Source of the DNA: Volucella zonaria
Taxonomy: Eukaryota > Arthropoda > Insecta > Diptera > Syrphidae
Length of the DNA: 64,000 bases
Direction: 5' to 3'
Assembly (NCBI GenBank): GCA_963966105.1
Contig: OZ014531.1
Coordinates: 195,273,270 to 195,337,269, forward strand
The position numbers and the translations under genes were made by a program. The notes beneath the pieces were generated by a model. That model made no database searches. It was not told the DNA's origin and saw only the letters and a list, made by a program, of their open reading frames with translations. Numbering within the stretch: the first letter of the stretch is position 1; the number at the start of each line of letters is the position of its first letter. This document shows, piece after piece, positions 10,119-20,954 of this stretch.

Positions 10119-12957
10119 GAATAGAATACTCCGACGAAAGCCAGATCGAAAAGTACAGAACTCCAACAATCAACGCATTGTAAGCACACAAAAGTAGACT
10201 ACTCTCGAGGCTTAAGCAGCTGTACGGACAGTTTACTGACAGAAACGACCCAGAAATAAGAACACTAAAGTCACTGATCAAAAACCTAAAACAATTAATT
10301 AAAGAAAATTACATTAAGTCTGTAAGTCTGTACTGGGGCAATAAGATTCGGGCTATAAAATCCAGTAGTCCGAACATGTTCCCGCAGATAAATAAATTGT
10401 TCAGGAAGAAAGATCACAATGACATTCAGTGTGTCCGAATTCCACAAACAGCAGAAAACAGACAGACACTACTGACCGTCGGCATAAGTCCAGCGAGTGC
10501 CGACTCAGGCGACGGTCTTTTCGTGGTCGAAGACCCACAGGAGAAAGTGGATTTGCTGGGAGCTTTTTTCGAGGCCATGTATACGGTGAACAATCCGGTT
10601 CACTGTAATCACGGCATTGATAACAGGGCCTACGTAAATCACTATTATCTGCGCAGCGAACTGCAAAATTGGCGATCCGAGAATCACGGTTTCACCGTAT
10701 TCAATGAAGAAAACGCGGCAAACGTCATCACCGCCGATGAACGAGCTTCCTCGCATTTGTTCGTGCGAAAAGATGAACTCCTGTGCATCTTTGAGTCTCT
10801 GAAAAATAAAAAGTCGTCGGGAGTGGACGGTATTCCAAACGTCGTATTAAGACACCTGCCCTTGGAAGCAGTGGATATATTTACTACGCTGTTTAACAAT
10901 GCGCTGAATAATGCATATTATCCGACGCATTGGAAAACAGTAGTGGTACATCCAATCTCGGAAAGGGACAAAGTTAGAACTAACCCTGCTAATCTTCGGT
11001 CAATTAGTTTGCTTCCGAATATTAGCAAGGTATTCGAGAAGGTGGTAAATAGAGCGCTGTTAAAGTGGGTTGAGGAAAATAATATAATTCCGGAAAACCA
11101 GTTTGGTTTTAGGGCGAGGCATGACACTATTCATGCTGCGTCAAAGCTGGTCTCCGACATACAATGGAATAAATGCAAGAACCAGTGTACGGGTGCCTGC
11201 CTCGTTAACTTTGAGAAGGCCTTCGACACCGTATGGCTAGAGGGGCTTTTCTATAAGTTGACCAGGATGGGCATGCCGAAACCCCTGCTATATTTGATTT
11301 ACGACATGCTTATGGGAAAGAAGTTCGTTGTTAAATGTAACAATGTCATTTCGAGCAAGACCTTTGACATTAAAAACGGCTTGCAACAGGGAGTTGTGAT
11401 TTCTCCGATACTGTTTAACATTTACACAAGTGATTTAGTAGGTTCCCTCAATCATTCCATAGCGTACGCAGACGATTTAGTGGCGTACAGATCAGGTCCA
11501 AAAATCGAAGTCATTAACGCCCTTTTGTAACGTGACTTCGATCATATTAAGGCGTATTGCGACGATTGGAAATTGAAAATATATTTTCAAAAGTCGGAAA
11601 CAATCTTGTTTAGAACTCCATTGAGATGGGCTTCTAGGGATACCAGATATAACTGGCGAAATTTGGCCATCATTGGACAGCACGGACTGCCATTAGCGGT
11701 GAGAAGCGTAGTGAGATACCTTGGTATCTGGCTCGACAAGTATTTGTATTTTGACAAACATATAGATGCTTGCCTTGCTGGGGCCAAGAAGGCTTTAGCC
11801 CTGACAAGAAGGCTATTTCACAGCAGTCAACTTGTCTCCAGGGTGAAGGTCATATGCTATGTGGAACTAATCAGGCCAGTCATCGCCTATGGTTGTCCCG
11901 TGTGGTTCAATGTAGCGCTGTATCAGATGGAAAGGATTCGGGTGTTTGAAAGGCAGTGTCTTAGGACCTGTCTCGGCTTGTACAGAACACCAGAATCAGA
12001 GTACAAAAAATATTATCCCAACAAATTCCTTTATGATGGGGCTAATCTGAATAGGATTGACAATTTCCTGATTAAGGTGATGCGAAGACACGTTGCACGA
12101 GCATTGACCAACGATAATAGCCTGATCGTTGGGGCTTATTACCCCAATGAAATGTACCACGAGAGCACGCTTCTATCGGGCTTTATCCCGCCAGAGGCAT
12201 TTCTCCATATTGATGCTAAAGGTTTAATGCAAAGCAGGGATGGTATCTCGGTAATATACCACCGCCACCGCGGTGCGAGGGACAAGCGGCTCATTTACGA
12301 CGGGTATGTCGCCAATGCTCAGGAGCTCCTCCGTTTTAGTCCCGCTATTGCGGACAGGGACCGGATCGATGTCGAGAGACAGTACACCGAATTCTGGTGG
12401 CTACTAGAAGGGGAGATTATGGGCTCGCTTTCCTAGGTCGGTACGTTGCTAATGTAACACACTCCTCTTAATTGTAAGTTAGAATAAGGATAGTTAGGGG
12501 GATTTCGTGGAGAGACCACGTTCGTCAATGGCATTGGTTAAATCTCGGGGATGCTTGTGCACGATGTTGACGAATTCCAGGCGCCCGAAATCGCAATTGG
12601 TATGGTGACCACTCGATGCGAAAGGCTACGATTATAGTCAAGGTAGGTTAAGTAGAATAGGGACATAGTTTTAAGTTTTATAAAAATTTAAAAGATACGG
12701 TATCTAAGTTTTTCGAAAACCTTTGCTTAGAAATTTCATATATTGTAATGCTGATAAATAAAATTAATTGTAAGATAGTTTTTAAGGCCGAAAGGTATAA
12801 TTGCAATGAGATTGTAAAGTTTAGAGCGCTCGGTAAGAGCCAGTAAGCTAGAATAAGTAACTAAAATTGTTAAATTAGATTTAATCGTTTTTGTCTAGAA
12901 TGTAAGTAATAATAAAAGAACCAATAAAAATGAACTTAAAAGTAAGTAAAGTAAGTT
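10119..12957 (+). mobile_element. Jockey/F-like LINE, copy 1 (5'-truncated)
   Basis: A non-LTR retrotransposon of the Jockey/Doc/F type, truncated 5' inside the endonuclease-RT linker. It has an RT, a long C-terminal domain and a 3' UTR ending in AATAAAA and a GTAA-rich tail. It is flanked by a 9-bp direct repeat, as expected for target-primed reverse transcription. A longer copy of the same family on the minus strand at 55772-60550 is highly similar and extends into ORF1. The two copies share a TAA at the same codon. Confidence 0.9.
10376..12436 (+). pseudogene. Jockey/F-like reverse transcriptase, one internal stop
   Basis: One continuous frame runs from about 10376 to 12436 with a single TAA at 11528-11530. 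RT motifs are KKSSGVDGIPNVVLRHL, LRSISLLPNISKVFEK, NQFGFRARHDT, VNFEKAFDTVW, GLQQGVVISPILFN and AYADDLVAYRS (catalytic YADD, about 11463-11480). The TAA falls about 17 residues after YADD, where related proteins would carry Gln (a CAA-to-TAA change). The downstream part (11531-12436) is open and encodes the RT thumb and C-terminal domain, ending FWWLLEGEIMGSLS. Compared with copy 2 it has 14 extra bases near 10478, which keep its frame open there. It cannot make a full enzyme without readthrough. Confidence 0.85.
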
Positions 12958-12966
12958 TTCAATTCC
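12958..12966 (+). repeat. TSD of Jockey/F-like LINE copy 1 (right)
   Basis: TTCAATTCC, matching 10110-10118. Confidence 0.75.
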
Positions 12967-14204
12967 TTATGGAAGGACAACGTAGTAAAGCGAATCTAGG
13001 CTGCTTAAATGAAAGGAGACCCCCAACCCCAGTTGTTCTAAGGAAAGTAGTCTCCGCCTAAGAGACTTCTTAATTGCATCAGTTTCATCTACATTCACAC
13101 TTTCAATTCTACTCTAAACCATAGACTCATTTATGTTTGATCAATGAACTCTCCTCCTATTCAGAATATTAAATATCGTTTGAACTAAATGCACCCCATT
13201 TCCCATCCACTTCTCCTCCTTAAATGTCCTGAATAACTTAATTAATGCAGAATGACGCAAAACACGTGGTAATAGTAGAGATAATAAACGTAGAAATAGA
13301 AAGGAAGCACAGCACCACTCAAAATAAGTTACTTCACTTCTGCTTGATTTCCATCAGAAGGATACTCCTCAGAATAGTAATTAGATTACCACAAGATGCG
13401 CAATATCCTGCGGATGCTTTGAATTCTATTCTTTTTATTTTTACAACGCATCGATTGACATTTATTTTTTTCTGTTTGGAATAAAGAATACGCTTAGAGG
13501 CCATAATACGGACCCGGAAGACTGAAATACGTTTGCGGAATATAAATGTTTTTGTTTTTCAAATTCATTGACGTGTATTTTGGTTCGTATGCCCGTAGAT
13601 TCCTCTGCAAAAGGGAAGAAAAACTACCGGGACTCAAGAAATAGCACAAATTTTAAAGACAAAAAAGTTTTTTCTGGTCTCCTGGCTTTGGGTAAAGATA
13701 CAAAGTAAACGGTACATTTAAGATGATTAATGATTCAGACGTGAACCGCATTTATTTGAGGTTTTTAAGAGAATATCCTTGCAAACCGGAGGATTAAGGT
13801 CTTTTTTTTAGAAAAAAAAAAAAAAATCCAAACGGAGATCTCTTTGCTCTTATTCAGGTGAAATTACTTTTATTTTCCTTCATTTCAAGGATAAGCATTT
13901 TGGTCACCCAACCAAGGAATAGTGGCTTTAGCGTGGGAACGGTACGTCACTCTTTCAAAGTGTTGTTTTTAAGAAATTTCTGATTTTGTGTAGGTGTAGG
14001 CCTCATAAAAAGTCGTCTAGGGACACTTTGGTTACGAGTAGTTCAACAAATTTGTGTGTCCTTAGCCAATTCCTTCCATACAAGTGGGCTTGGTGGCATA
14101 GATATTGTTGGTCTTCTAAAAATAGCAAACCGAAACATTATGAGAGATTTAATTTTTTTTTTTTTTAATTTTCTGACTCACCAGTTGCGAAGTAAGGCAC
14201 TTTG
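12967..14204. other. No gene recognised
   Basis: AT-rich sequence with poly(A)/poly(T) tracts (about 13801-13827 and 14153-14166). The open frame at 13245-13484 has no recognisable motif. A TACGAGTA octamer is at 14033-14040. Confidence 0.45.
14033..14040 (-). other. Minos-type footprint octamer (TACGAGTA)
   Basis: Octamer in unannotated sequence. No paralogous copy is available for comparison. Confidence 0.45.
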
Positions 14205-14790
14205 ACCTTTTGGACTATTTAGTCAGAATGAAGTTGATAACACTACTAGCAGACGAATTCCGTCTAATTCCGTTGAGGGCTGGACATTCACCTAAGAAGT
14301 GCTCAGTTGCTTCGTCTTCTTTAAGACAAAGTCGGCAATAGATTCATTTTGTTGAGGTGATATCTTAAACCGTGATGTCCTGTGAGGTTATCTACTAAGT
14401 TTTTGATATCGTGCCGGCATAGACTTAGACATCTACTGGCATTTTTGTTGAAGAGCAGGATGGCTCGTTTGGCTTGTCTTTAACCTGAGCTATTCTCAAA
14501 ATTTGAGATGCATTTCGAAAACTCCCAGCTATTGGTAGCTAAATTAACTGCTGATTTAGGAGTGCGGCAGAAGGGTTCAGGCCAATTAAAGGGAGTTTCT
14601 AAGCCCTTTCTGGCCCATTCCAAAAAAGTCTCACAAAAATGATCACGACGAATTAGTCCAATTTGGAAAGTAGTGTCAGTTTTGTTGATGAATTCGGCAA
14701 CTACAAATTCCTCCGTTGCCCCTTCAATCCAAGAGACCGAACTATCAACTCCTCCCGTCGCCGCCCCACGCAAGCTCATCAAACATTTTG
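14205..14790 (-). pseudogene. LOA/I-type LINE C-terminal fragment
   Basis: The minus-strand translation includes a possible end of RNase H (VSWIEG, about 14735), GLIRRDHFCETFLEWARK, HHGLRYHLNKM and the zinc-binding CRLCLKEDEATEHFLGECPAL (about 14260-14340). These are characteristic of the tail of RNase H-bearing non-LTR retrotransposons (R1/LOA/I-like). The matching RNase H core is on the same strand at 19325-19560 and a matching RT at 23750-24540. LINE B and other elements lie between them, which suggests one element split by later insertions. Confidence 0.6.
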
Positions 14791-14832
14791 GTACAACATG
14801 AACACCTTCCGAATGGAGACGTAGACTGTTAG

Positions 14833-17660
14833 ATACGAGTGGTTATTTAAAAACCCTGTTGGAAAGATGGGCATCTGTAAATGGATCGACACACCTACCA
14901 AGAAACAGGATAAAACGAAGCTTATTTCTAAGTTATCTAATCCCATTTCCAACTCCCGTCCCAAACCGGACTCTAATAAAATACAGAAACCCGTCCCAAA
15001 CCGTCCCAAACCTGGCTCTATACCAAATCTAGTTCCAAATCTGACCCTAAGTGGAGATTTAAAACCAACTTATTCCCCAATTTCGGTCCTCCCACTCACA
15101 TCCCGAACCAACTTCATCAGTCTTTCAATTATATTGCACCAGCTGCCTCCGTTCCAACCAAGCCCCCGCGTCAACGCGTCTCTTTCAAATTAACCCCAAT
15201 CGCTCACACTAACTCCTCTGAAATACCTAACCCCTCTGCACATGCCTCCACTAGCACTTCCTTCCCACATTTTGATCTTAAAACCGGAGCTAGATATCCC
15301 AATTTCATTTGAATTACCGCTGCATCGCCCTCAAAATCTTCATCGATCAGCCCCATTTTTGACCCCCTTCTGCCTCCCACAGTTAAAATAGCCCAACAAA
15401 CTTTTGACACAACAGAATGTCGTTATGCACTTTCTAGGCTTAGAGAATTAAAGACGTGTACGAGAATATACATCTCCTTCTAGCGTATCTGCATGACAAA
15501 TCAGACTCAGTTTGTTACGAGGGAAAAACTAAAACAAGCGTCTTGTTCTCCATACAGCAGGAAGGTCTCCCTACTGACCTTACAAGTCTGAGGAATTTAA
15601 ATATCAAGTTCCATGAGATTTTCAATATGTCTCCCCAAAAAATCTCAGACGACCTTGCTGGTTTCGATAACTATGTGCACTCAAAAAGGATCTCACACCT
15701 TCAACGGAGCAGAGCTGATAACGACAAATTTTTTGTCCCTAACGTGCCAGTGTTTCAACCATCCACTCCTACACCCTCTCAAAATAACATTCCTCTAACC
15801 TTCTACTATCAAAAGGTAAGAGGACTGCGATCTAAGACCCGGGCCGTCTTGCGCCAATCTCACGCTCTTCCATTTGCGGTCTACGATCTGACCGAAACTA
15901 ATCTAATTCCCGATATAAAGAATAAGAAATTATTCTCCTAGTTTCAATATTTTTCGAGATGACGATCTTACTCCTATTGGCCGTCCACAATATCCTAAAC
16001 TCTTCTCCAATCGCTATTTCTACTTCTTCTAAGCTTGACTAGGTTTCAATAAAGACAACACTCTCCTGCAGGTCCCTGTACGATGTCTCTTCTTGGATGA
16101 GCTCACAGACTCCAGTTTATGCCAAGTTAGTGGGGTTTCCAACTATATGGGTAGCCAATTAGACCTCATTTTCACCACTGACCCCATAAACTCCTCTGTC
16201 TCGCTTTGCCCCCTTTCACTATCGACCATTGATAACTTTCACCCACCACTTCTTCCTTCTTTTTTCCACCACTCTCCTATCCAACCCACCCCATCTGCAG
16301 CTGTCTCTTCTTACGACTTTCATAAAGCGAATTTCCGCAAAATTAACGCTTATCTTAGTAAGTGTTCCTTTGATTTCGCCAATATGCCCCTTAAAAATGC
16401 TCTCTCTATTTTCTATAGAGAACTATTCAATTCTATTTCTCTCTATGTCCACTTTTCGCGCAATAAGACCCTTTCTACGAGCCCCCGTGTTACAATCGTA
16501 AACTTCGCTCTTCGCTGACTATTCAAACTATCTCGGCTCATACCTTCAATTCGCCCAGCTTTAAAAGATTCTCTACCAGCGATACCTTGATAGTGCGCAA
16601 TCCAGGCTTATAAACAATCCTAAGTCTTTCCACCAATTCGATAACTATAGAAAAAAATCAGACGGTTTTCTTCCATCCCTCTCATACGAAAACATGTCAT
16701 CAATAAATCCGCAACTTTTTCGCTACATCTTTTAAGCAATCTTTTGCCGATAATTCCTTCGTACCGGATCCCTCTTATTTCAAATACTCGTACCTACTTA
16801 ACTTCCCCATTGGCCCTTCTATTTCTCAAAGTTTTGACCATACAAGAATAGAAAATAAGTTACAACAACTTAATGATGAATGCTTACCCGGCCCGACCCA
16901 GTGTTCCTCAGTACTTTCCCGCCCCCTTACAAATCTCTTCCGATTATCACTCCCTCAAGGTGAATTTCCTCAGATATGGACGTCTTCTTTCATAACACCG
17001 ATATACAAAAAGTGATTAAAGATCGAAGTCACTAATTACCGCACCCTAGCTAAATTCTCACATATACCCAAACTCCTCGAAAGCATTTTGTACGAAGCCT
17101 TAAGCTTCCAGTGCAAATCTCTTATTTCCCCTAATCAACACGGCTTTCTGAAAGGTAGATCAACTACCACCAACCTCGTCGAATTCGTGTACTCTGTGCT
17201 CTCAGCCCTAGAAAGTGGTAAAGAAGTTGATGTTATAACAACCGATTTCAGTAAGGTTTTTGACGAGATATCTCGTAAACTAATCGTGTTTAAATGTCCG
17301 TCTTGGGCTTTGAACCCATCTTGCTTAAATGGATATCTTCTTACCTGGACAATCGTTTTTATAGTGCTCGTTTCAGGTCTGTCCTATCGGCCCCTTTCTT
17401 GGCCACTTCAGGTGTTCCTCAAGGTAGTCGCCTAGGTCCACTTCTCTTCATCCTAACTCAGCACTTTTTCTCTATGCTGACGATACCAAATTTTTTAAAC
17501 CCATTACCTCACAACATGACTCCAGACTCCTTCTAATAGATCTAAATATATTTTCCACATGGTGCATCAAGAACTGCTTAGAACTCAATGTCACCAAATG
17601 TCAGTCGATTAACTTTTCACGTAAATGCAAGAGGTCTACTCCCCGAACTTACGTTCTCCA
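14833..17660 (+). mobile_element. CR1/Jockey-type LINE, copy B (5' and middle)
   Basis: Same family as copies A and C. It starts with a Pro/Ser/Thr-rich ORF1-like region (about 14865-15190, then 15165-15410 in another frame). DTTECRYALSRLRE, the endonuclease start FYYQKVRGLRSKT (about 15800), an internal deletion of the endonuclease core relative to copy A, and RT follow. Numerous frameshifts break the RT, but the YADD box is intact at the nucleotide level (17473-17484). The element is interrupted at about 17660 by an irritans-type mariner and resumes at about 18882. Roughly 215 bp present in copy A (about 3890-4105) is missing at that junction. Confidence 0.8.
16785..16792 (+). other. Minos-type footprint in LINE B
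   Basis: TACTCGTA. Aligned with LINE A (about 2948-2985) and LINE C, copy B is exactly 6 bp longer here. Removing one hexamer restores equal length. Confidence 0.7.
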
Positions 17661-18881
17661 CGGCTAAAATACTACAATAGATGGAGTGAAAAGTGACCTC
17701 CTTGACCGCAAGAATGCGCTGCTACTAAATAAAAGGTTATGGTGCCTTGAAGTCGGTTCATATTTAGGCAGACATGCCAAATTTCAGTGCAATACTTTCT
17801 TTAGTTTTGTTTTGACAGCTGATTGTTGTTGACGTGTTTGGCATCATGTTGGGGATGGACAAAAACGATTTTCGTTCTCTCATAAAACATTATTTTTTGA
17901 GAGGCAAAACGGCGAAGGAAACAAAAGCAAAGTTGGGTAAATATTATGGGGCTAATGCTCCTTCATATTACACCGTCAAATATTGGTGTCGAGAGTTTCG
18001 TGGTGGCCGCAACTCAACTACCGATCAAGTCCGCAGCGGCAGGCCCTCCTACATGAAATGGTGTTGGCTGACCGGAAAGTGAAGGTGCGCGAACTAGCAG
18101 ATACCACAAAGATTAGTACTGATCGCACACGCCATATTTTGGGCAATATTCTGCATATGAAAAAGTTATCCTGCCGCTGGGTGCTGCGAATGCTCACTCC
18201 TGACCAAAAACACGAACGCGAGAGCACTTCGAAAGAGTGTTTGGAGTTGCTGATGCGGAAACGGACGGACTTTTGGCATCGATTGGTAACTGTTTATCAA
18301 ACTTGGATCAACTATTGCACACCAGAGAACAGAATGAGTGTCCGCCAATGGACTGAAGCCGGCACGAGTGCTTCGAAGCGGCCGAGTAAGGCTCGATGGG
18401 TCGGAAAGGTTATGGCGTCTGTTTTCACTCTTCGTGGACTACCTCGAAAAAGGAAAACTATCAAGAGCGAGTATTACTGTGCATTATTGGAGCGATTGAA
18501 GGCCGAAATCGCTGCAAAACGGCCTCACATGAAGCGAAAAAAATTTTTGTTTTTGCAAGAAAATGCGCTGGCGCACAAGAGCATCGCAACCACGGCTAAA
18601 ATCAATGACTTACGGCTCCAATTGCTGTCGCATCCACCGTATTCGCCCAATTTGGCTCCCTCGGAAGATGGCTCATCAAAAAAAAATTCAGCTCACGCGA
18701 GGAAATCATCGACGCCACGGAGGAATATTTTGCAGACCTTCCGGAAAAATACTTTTCGGACGGGATCAAGAAGTTGGAAAATCGCTGGAATAAGTGTATC
18801 ACACTAAAAGGGGACTTAATTGAATACAATAAAAAACATCTAAAAAAAAAATTTTGTAATTCCCCCACGCTAGCCAAGCGT
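17661..18881 (+). mobile_element. irritans-type mariner nested in LINE B
   Basis: A mariner transposon lying in LINE B. The transposase resembles the irritans subfamily (Himar/Haematobia-type), for example KVMASVF, YYCALLERLKAEIAAKRPHMK and GIKKLENRWNKCI. Terminal repeats are not clear. A 7-bp inverted repeat (CCACGCT/AGCGTGG, 18865-18883) lies at the right junction. The insertion coincides with loss of LINE sequence, so it was not a clean TA insertion, or the region was later rearranged. Confidence 0.75.
17854..18835 (+). pseudogene. irritans-type mariner transposase, catalytic triad lost
   Basis: The product would be a D,D34D transposase. The N-terminal HTH begins MDKNDFRSLIKHYFLRGKT. A deletion/frameshift at about 18050 follows RSGRPS, and the frame resumes with MVLADRKVKVRELAD. 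The catalytic positions are all changed: the GDET-type first motif reads VYQTW (18292-18306), the HQDNA motif reads LQENA, and the third motif reads SPNLAPSE. A further frameshift near 18665 precedes FSSREEIIDATEEYFADLPEKYFSDG. Loss of all three acids as well as the frame indicates long decay without selection on activity. Confidence 0.8.
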
Positions 18882-19325
18882 GGTGTCCCTTTCAACGAGT
18901 TCATGTAACCCGAATTGAGAGGATCCAGCGTCGTTTTCTTCGATTTGCTCTTCGAGGTCTACCTTGGAACGATCCTCTAATCTTTCCTCCCTATCGAGAC
19001 CATCTAAACACCCTTGAGGAACGAAGGGACGCAGCAGACATTCTTTTAATTCACCGACTCCTCTCAGGCTCCGTCGATTGCATGTCGCCTTACAACTCCA
19101 TTTTCTGTAACACTAACCCTCGAAATCTACGTTATCCCGTGTGCTGCGTAAAGTAAACTCCAACCTTTCCGTTTTCAATTTTAATCGCAGCACACTTTCC
19201 CTCAAATTCGATCTCCTTCCCCATCTCTAGCTTGAAAACCCTAATTAAGTATTTTATATTTTAGTTTTTAAGTCCTAGTTTTTTAAGCTTGAATTAAGCC
19301 AAATAAATGGCTTAAACCATCTCAG
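18882..19325 (+). mobile_element. LINE B, 3' part after mariner
   Basis: Homologous to LINE A at about 4108-4600: RIQRRFLRFALRGLPWNDPLIF, then LNTLEERRDAADILLIHRLLSG and a C-terminal end. It finishes with AATAAA (about 19304) and a short tail. It lacks the perfect GC hairpin of copy A. Confidence 0.75.
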
Positions 19326-19560
19326 TTTGGTTTTGTTTCTAGAGCTTAATTTTTGAAGGGTTTTGAAACAGTACATGACTGATTTGGAGCCAATGGTGTG
19401 CGAGTTAAGGGCATTTATAGCTGCTTGACTGTCCGTGAATGTATGGATGTTTGCGCCTTTGATGCCAGTGTTGTAAGTATGGTGGGCACATACTTGAATG
19501 GCGTGGAGTTCTGACTGAAATACTATACACTGGGACTTTTTTCCAGAACTATGGTTATAC
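19326..19560 (-). pseudogene. RNase H fragment of LOA/I-type LINE
   Basis: The minus-strand translation reads CIVFQSELHAIQVCAHHTYN and IHTFTDSQAAINALNSHTI. This has the E (QSELHAI) and D (TDSQAAI) residues of LINE-encoded RNase H. It probably belongs to the same element as the C-terminal fragment at 14205-14790 and the RT at 23750-24540, all in minus orientation and in the right order. Confidence 0.65.
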
Positions 19561-19589
19561 TTGGGTTAGGTCCGTGTATTCCAGCTCCC

Positions 19590-19848
19590 ACTCCGGATTC
19601 CATTTTAGAATCAACCGTATACTAATGCTTTCTGCTGTCGTTAAACCGGAATTTAAACACCCAGATATTATCAATGAATTACATTTGCATCGTTGAAACC
19701 GAAAAACGTTCCAATGACAACTTACGTTGGAATGACCACATATTCGATGTCGCCAAAAATGCCGCAAAATATCTAGGCTTCCTCAAAGAAATACTTTTCC
19801 CCTGATCTGGCCTTAATATATCTAGTCCTTAATATGCCTAGTCCTGTT
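19590..19848 (+). pseudogene. CR1-like LINE fragment (plus strand)
   Basis: Translations such as SLNRNLNTQILSMN and SNDNLRWNDHIFDVAKNAAKYLGFL match the post-RT segment of the minus-strand CR1-like LINE (about 21430-21560 there). A short inverted piece of the same family therefore flanks the maT-like transposon. Confidence 0.6.
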
Positions 19849-19849
19849 A

Positions 19850-20950
19850 CAAATATATGATAAAACGCTATAAAAAAAGAACAGTAAACAGATTGTATTC
19901 AAAATTGTTTCATTTATTAGACAACAATATTGACTAGAAATGACTGTTTTTTGCTTTAAGACAAGCTTCCAAACGGTGTGGCCATTGGACTATAGCGGCA
20001 CGTACGGTTTCCACGGAGATCGTGCACGCTGCTCTGGTTAATGCTGGCTATTTTAGAGTTTTTCATATTTCTGTGGGGAGTCTTGCAGGCCATGTTCTCC
20101 AATTCTGACCACAAACCATAGTCCAGTAGATTCACTATCCGAGAGCCAATCTTCTGCTGCTATAAAGCCAGGAATATTGACCCTGAGCCACTCCTGCGGG
20201 GTTTTGGCTTTGTGCGCTGGGGTAGAGTAATCTTGAAAGATCCATCTGTATCCATTGAAAAGGGTATTGGTCAAAGCCTTCACAACACCCTCTAGCACAT
20301 CTTCTTGGTAAACCTTTGCACCCGTTTTTATGCCTTTTTCACAGAAATGGAGGGATGTGACACCATGGTGAAAGACCCCCGCCAATCCATTACGGAAGCG
20401 GGATGATGTCCACGTTGAACTCTTGGAATAACTTTTTTCGCTTCCTTAGATGAACTGACATAAATTTTGTCATTTTGTTTGTTGAAAACTTCTTCCACTC
20501 TTCCAAAACTGAATGTTTTCATGGCCATTTTCCGCGTGCCACTGCAAAAGTGGCTTGCATCTTTCCAGCCTAATTTTTTTTAGTTTAGTTAGAAGATAAT
20601 CCGTGGACCGACGATAGGCTTTCATATGCAGGTCATCCCGCATTAGCCTATACCTTGATCTGTTTGATATTTCCAATTCCTTGGACATGATCTTCTGCTT
20701 CCTAAGGGGATTTCTCCGAATTCGTTCACTCACTGCCTTTACTACCGCATTCATACGGATGACCCGCGGGCGACAACTACTTGACCTGTCCTCTACTCCA
20801 GACAATTCGCCGAAGCGAGCAATAGCCCGACAAACGAATATTCTCGATATTCCGAGTAGTTTTAGGAACACGAAAATTTGGCCAGCACTCTTTCCGCACT
20901 TATGCAATGCTATTACCACGACTCGATTCTTAAATGTTCGTTCATAGCGC
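19850..20950 (-). mobile_element. maT-like (DD37D) transposon on the minus strand
   Basis: A second maT-like element. It lies between the plus-strand CR1 fragment and the minus-strand CR1-like LINE, immediately beyond the C-terminal end of that LINE. Terminal repeats were not resolved by eye. Confidence 0.65.
19940..20944 (-). pseudogene. maT-like transposase, broken
   Basis: The product would be a Tc1/mariner-type transposase. The N-terminal part (about 20944-20560) reads RTFKNRVVVIALHKCGKSAG and RIRRNPLRKQKIMSKELEIS. The catalytic domain continues with NKQNDKIYVSSSKEA and FQDYSTPAHKAKTPQEWLR (second Asp). LLDYGLWSELENMAC in another frame carries the third Asp. The tail VETVRAAIVQWPHRLEACLKAK ends at TAG. 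At least two frameshifts and an internal stop disrupt it. The first catalytic region has been lost or scrambled near 20500. Confidence 0.7.
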
Positions 20951-20954
20951 GGGC

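Noticed and set aside
13245..13484. 79-codon open frame
   Set aside because: AT-rich with no family resemblance.
18865..18883. 7-bp stem that looks like a bacterial terminator
   Set aside because: The window is eukaryotic. The hairpin lies at the mariner/LINE junction and is more likely element-end sequence.
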